DNA from: Rhodovulum sulfidophilum DSM 1374
GTDB taxonomy: Bacteria; Pseudomonadota; Alphaproteobacteria; Rhodobacterales; Rhodobacteraceae
DNA: 64,000 nt
Reading direction: 5' to 3'
Assembly: GCF_001633165.1 (NCBI RefSeq)
Contig: NZ_CP015418.1
Coordinates: forward strand, 2,728,001 to 2,792,000
Position 1 is the stretch's first letter. Each line of letters opens with the position of its first letter. A program made the translations under genes and the position numbers. Below are positions 63,238 to 64,000 of the stretch, one piece after another. The notes under the pieces are model-generated. The model saw nothing but the letters and a program-made list of their open reading frames with translations. It was not told where the DNA came from and did not search any database.

Positions 63238-64000
63238 GTGACAGACGGATTGAGGCCCGCCCGTCCGGCGGGCAGCCCGAATGCCTATGTCACCCTGGTC
63301 ACCAACGCGGATTTCGCGTTGGGGGCCAGGGCCCTGCTGCGGTCCCTGAAACGGACGGACGGCCGGGCCTCGGACATATGCGTGCTGCATACCGGCGGCG
63401 TGGCCGAGGCCGATCTGGCGCCCCTGGCCGATCTGGGCGCGCGGCTGGTCGAGACCGACCTGCTGCCGACATCGGACGCCTTCAACGTTGCCCATGCCCG
63501 CGACAAGCTGCACCGGGACGCGCCATTCACCAAGGGAACCAAGCCCGCCTTTCACACGCCCCTCGACAATTTCTGCAAGCTCAGGCTCTGGCAGCTCGAT
63601 TACGAGCGGGTGATCTTTCTCGATGCCGATACGCTGGTGCTGCAACCGATCGACCGGCTGTTCGATTATCCCGAATTCTGCGCCGCGCCGAATGTCTATG
63701 AAAGCCTCGCCGATTTCCGGCGGATGAATTCGGGCGTCTTCAGCGCGCGCCCCGATCCCGCCACCTTCGAGGCAATGATGACGCGGCTCGATGCGCCGGG
63801 CGCGTTCTGGCGCAGGACCGACCAGACCTTCCTGCAGGCGTTCTTCCCGGACTGGCACGGGCTGCCGGTCTTCTGCAACATGCTGCAATATGTGTGGTTC
63901 AACCTGCCCGGGCTCTGGTCCTGGCCCGATATCCGCGTGCTGCATTTCCAGTATGAAAAGCCCTGGCAGGACCACGCCAAGGCCGACCGTCTCAAGCCGC
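63238..64000 (+). CDS. sqdD: glycosyltransferase family 8-like protein SqdD (partial, cut by window end)
   Basis: The frame opens at the GTG at 63238, 13 bases after sqdB, and runs to the end without a stop (254 codons). It begins TDGLRPARPAGSPNAYVTLVTN and contains the glycogenin-type sugar-nucleotide site FLDADTLVLQP with the DxD aspartates D129 and D131, and FRRMNSGVFSA near residue 160. In R. sphaeroides sqdD lies next to sqdB in sqdBDC, and its product is glycogenin-like, a sulfolipid glycosyltransferase; position and motif support this. Opposite-strand frames (63061-63995) are shadows. Confidence 0.88.
   Translation, partial: MTDGLRPARPAGSPNAYVTLVTNADFALGARALLRSLKRTDGRASDICVLHTGGVAEADLAPLADLGARLVETDLLPTSDAFNVAHARDKLHRDAPFTKGTKPAFHTPLDNFCKLRLWQLDYERVIFLDADTLVLQPIDRLFDYPEFCAAPNVYESLADFRRMNSGVFSARPDPATFEAMMTRLDAPGAFWRRTDQTFLQAFFPDWHGLPVFCNMLQYVWFNLPGLWSWPDIRVLHFQYEKPWQDHAKADRLKP

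Overview
The window is a high-GC chromosomal segment from an alphaproteobacterium of the order Rhodobacterales, probably close to Rhodobacter, Cereibacter or Rhodovulum. The evidence is the gene content: a sqdB-sqdD sulfolipid pair, a DksA with one of the four zinc cysteines, a metal-poor type of HemB, a plant-type (class II) DAHP synthase, a phoR-pstSCAB-phoU-phoB locus and several Rhodobacterales-type hypothetical proteins. It looks like stable core genome. I see no rRNA, tRNA, CRISPR array, insertion sequence or prophage.

Layout. 1-1.5 kb: the end of a membrane protein, a MobA-like nucleotidyltransferase and a small secreted cysteine-rich protein. 1.5-7.4 kb: a leftward branched-chain amino acid ABC transporter operon, livJ-livG-livF-(unknown secreted protein)-livH-livM. 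7.5-13.7 kb: a GlxA-type regulator, DAHP synthase, a PAS protein, yicC-gmk-gamma carbonic anhydrase and an unknown protein. 13.7-21.3 kb: the phosphate regulon phoR, pstSCAB, phoU, phoB with PhoB boxes. 21.4-24 kb: a di-haem peroxidase and a LuxR solo. 24.3-27.2 kb: a divergent pair of paralogous membrane GGDEF proteins, one degenerate and one frameshifted. 27.3-29.1 kb: rpsB-tsf. 29.5-35.2 kb: a DUF502 protein, a LysE exporter, bdhA with a patatin lipase, a candidate sRNA, a YejA-like binding protein and entericidin. 35.2-43.5 kb: an XRE-cupin regulator, an acyl-CoA ligase, a DsbA-family protein, a Bcr/CflA exporter, mfd and a membrane protein. 43.6-49 kb: hemB, a SYLF lipoprotein, xthA, an FAD monooxygenase, dksA and a MoxR ATPase. 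49-54.8 kb: aroB-aroK, divergent from a small membrane protein, an unknown exported protein, xerD and a CorC/HlyC protein. 54.8-56.4 kb: a non-coding stretch with two candidate small RNAs, then an IalB protein. 56.4-61.6 kb: a specialised beta-ketoacyl-ACP synthase and ACP next to lpxD, an L,D-transpeptidase and a DUF882 protein. 62-64 kb: sqdB and the start of sqdD.

How the parts connect. The strongest theme is phosphate economy. PhoR, the Pst transporter, PhoU and PhoB form one locus with an 11-nt phased triple PhoB box before pstS and a likely box before phoR. A PhoB-like box also lies before sqdB, whose product starts synthesis of sulfoquinovosyl diacylglycerol, the lipid that replaces phospholipids under phosphate starvation. 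A second theme is the envelope: lpxD with its own ACP and condensing enzyme, L,D-transpeptidase, DUF882, IalB and entericidin. The least explained parts are the candidate small RNAs (33.0-33.1 kb and 55.3-55.6 kb) and the GGDEF pair at 24.3-27.2 kb.
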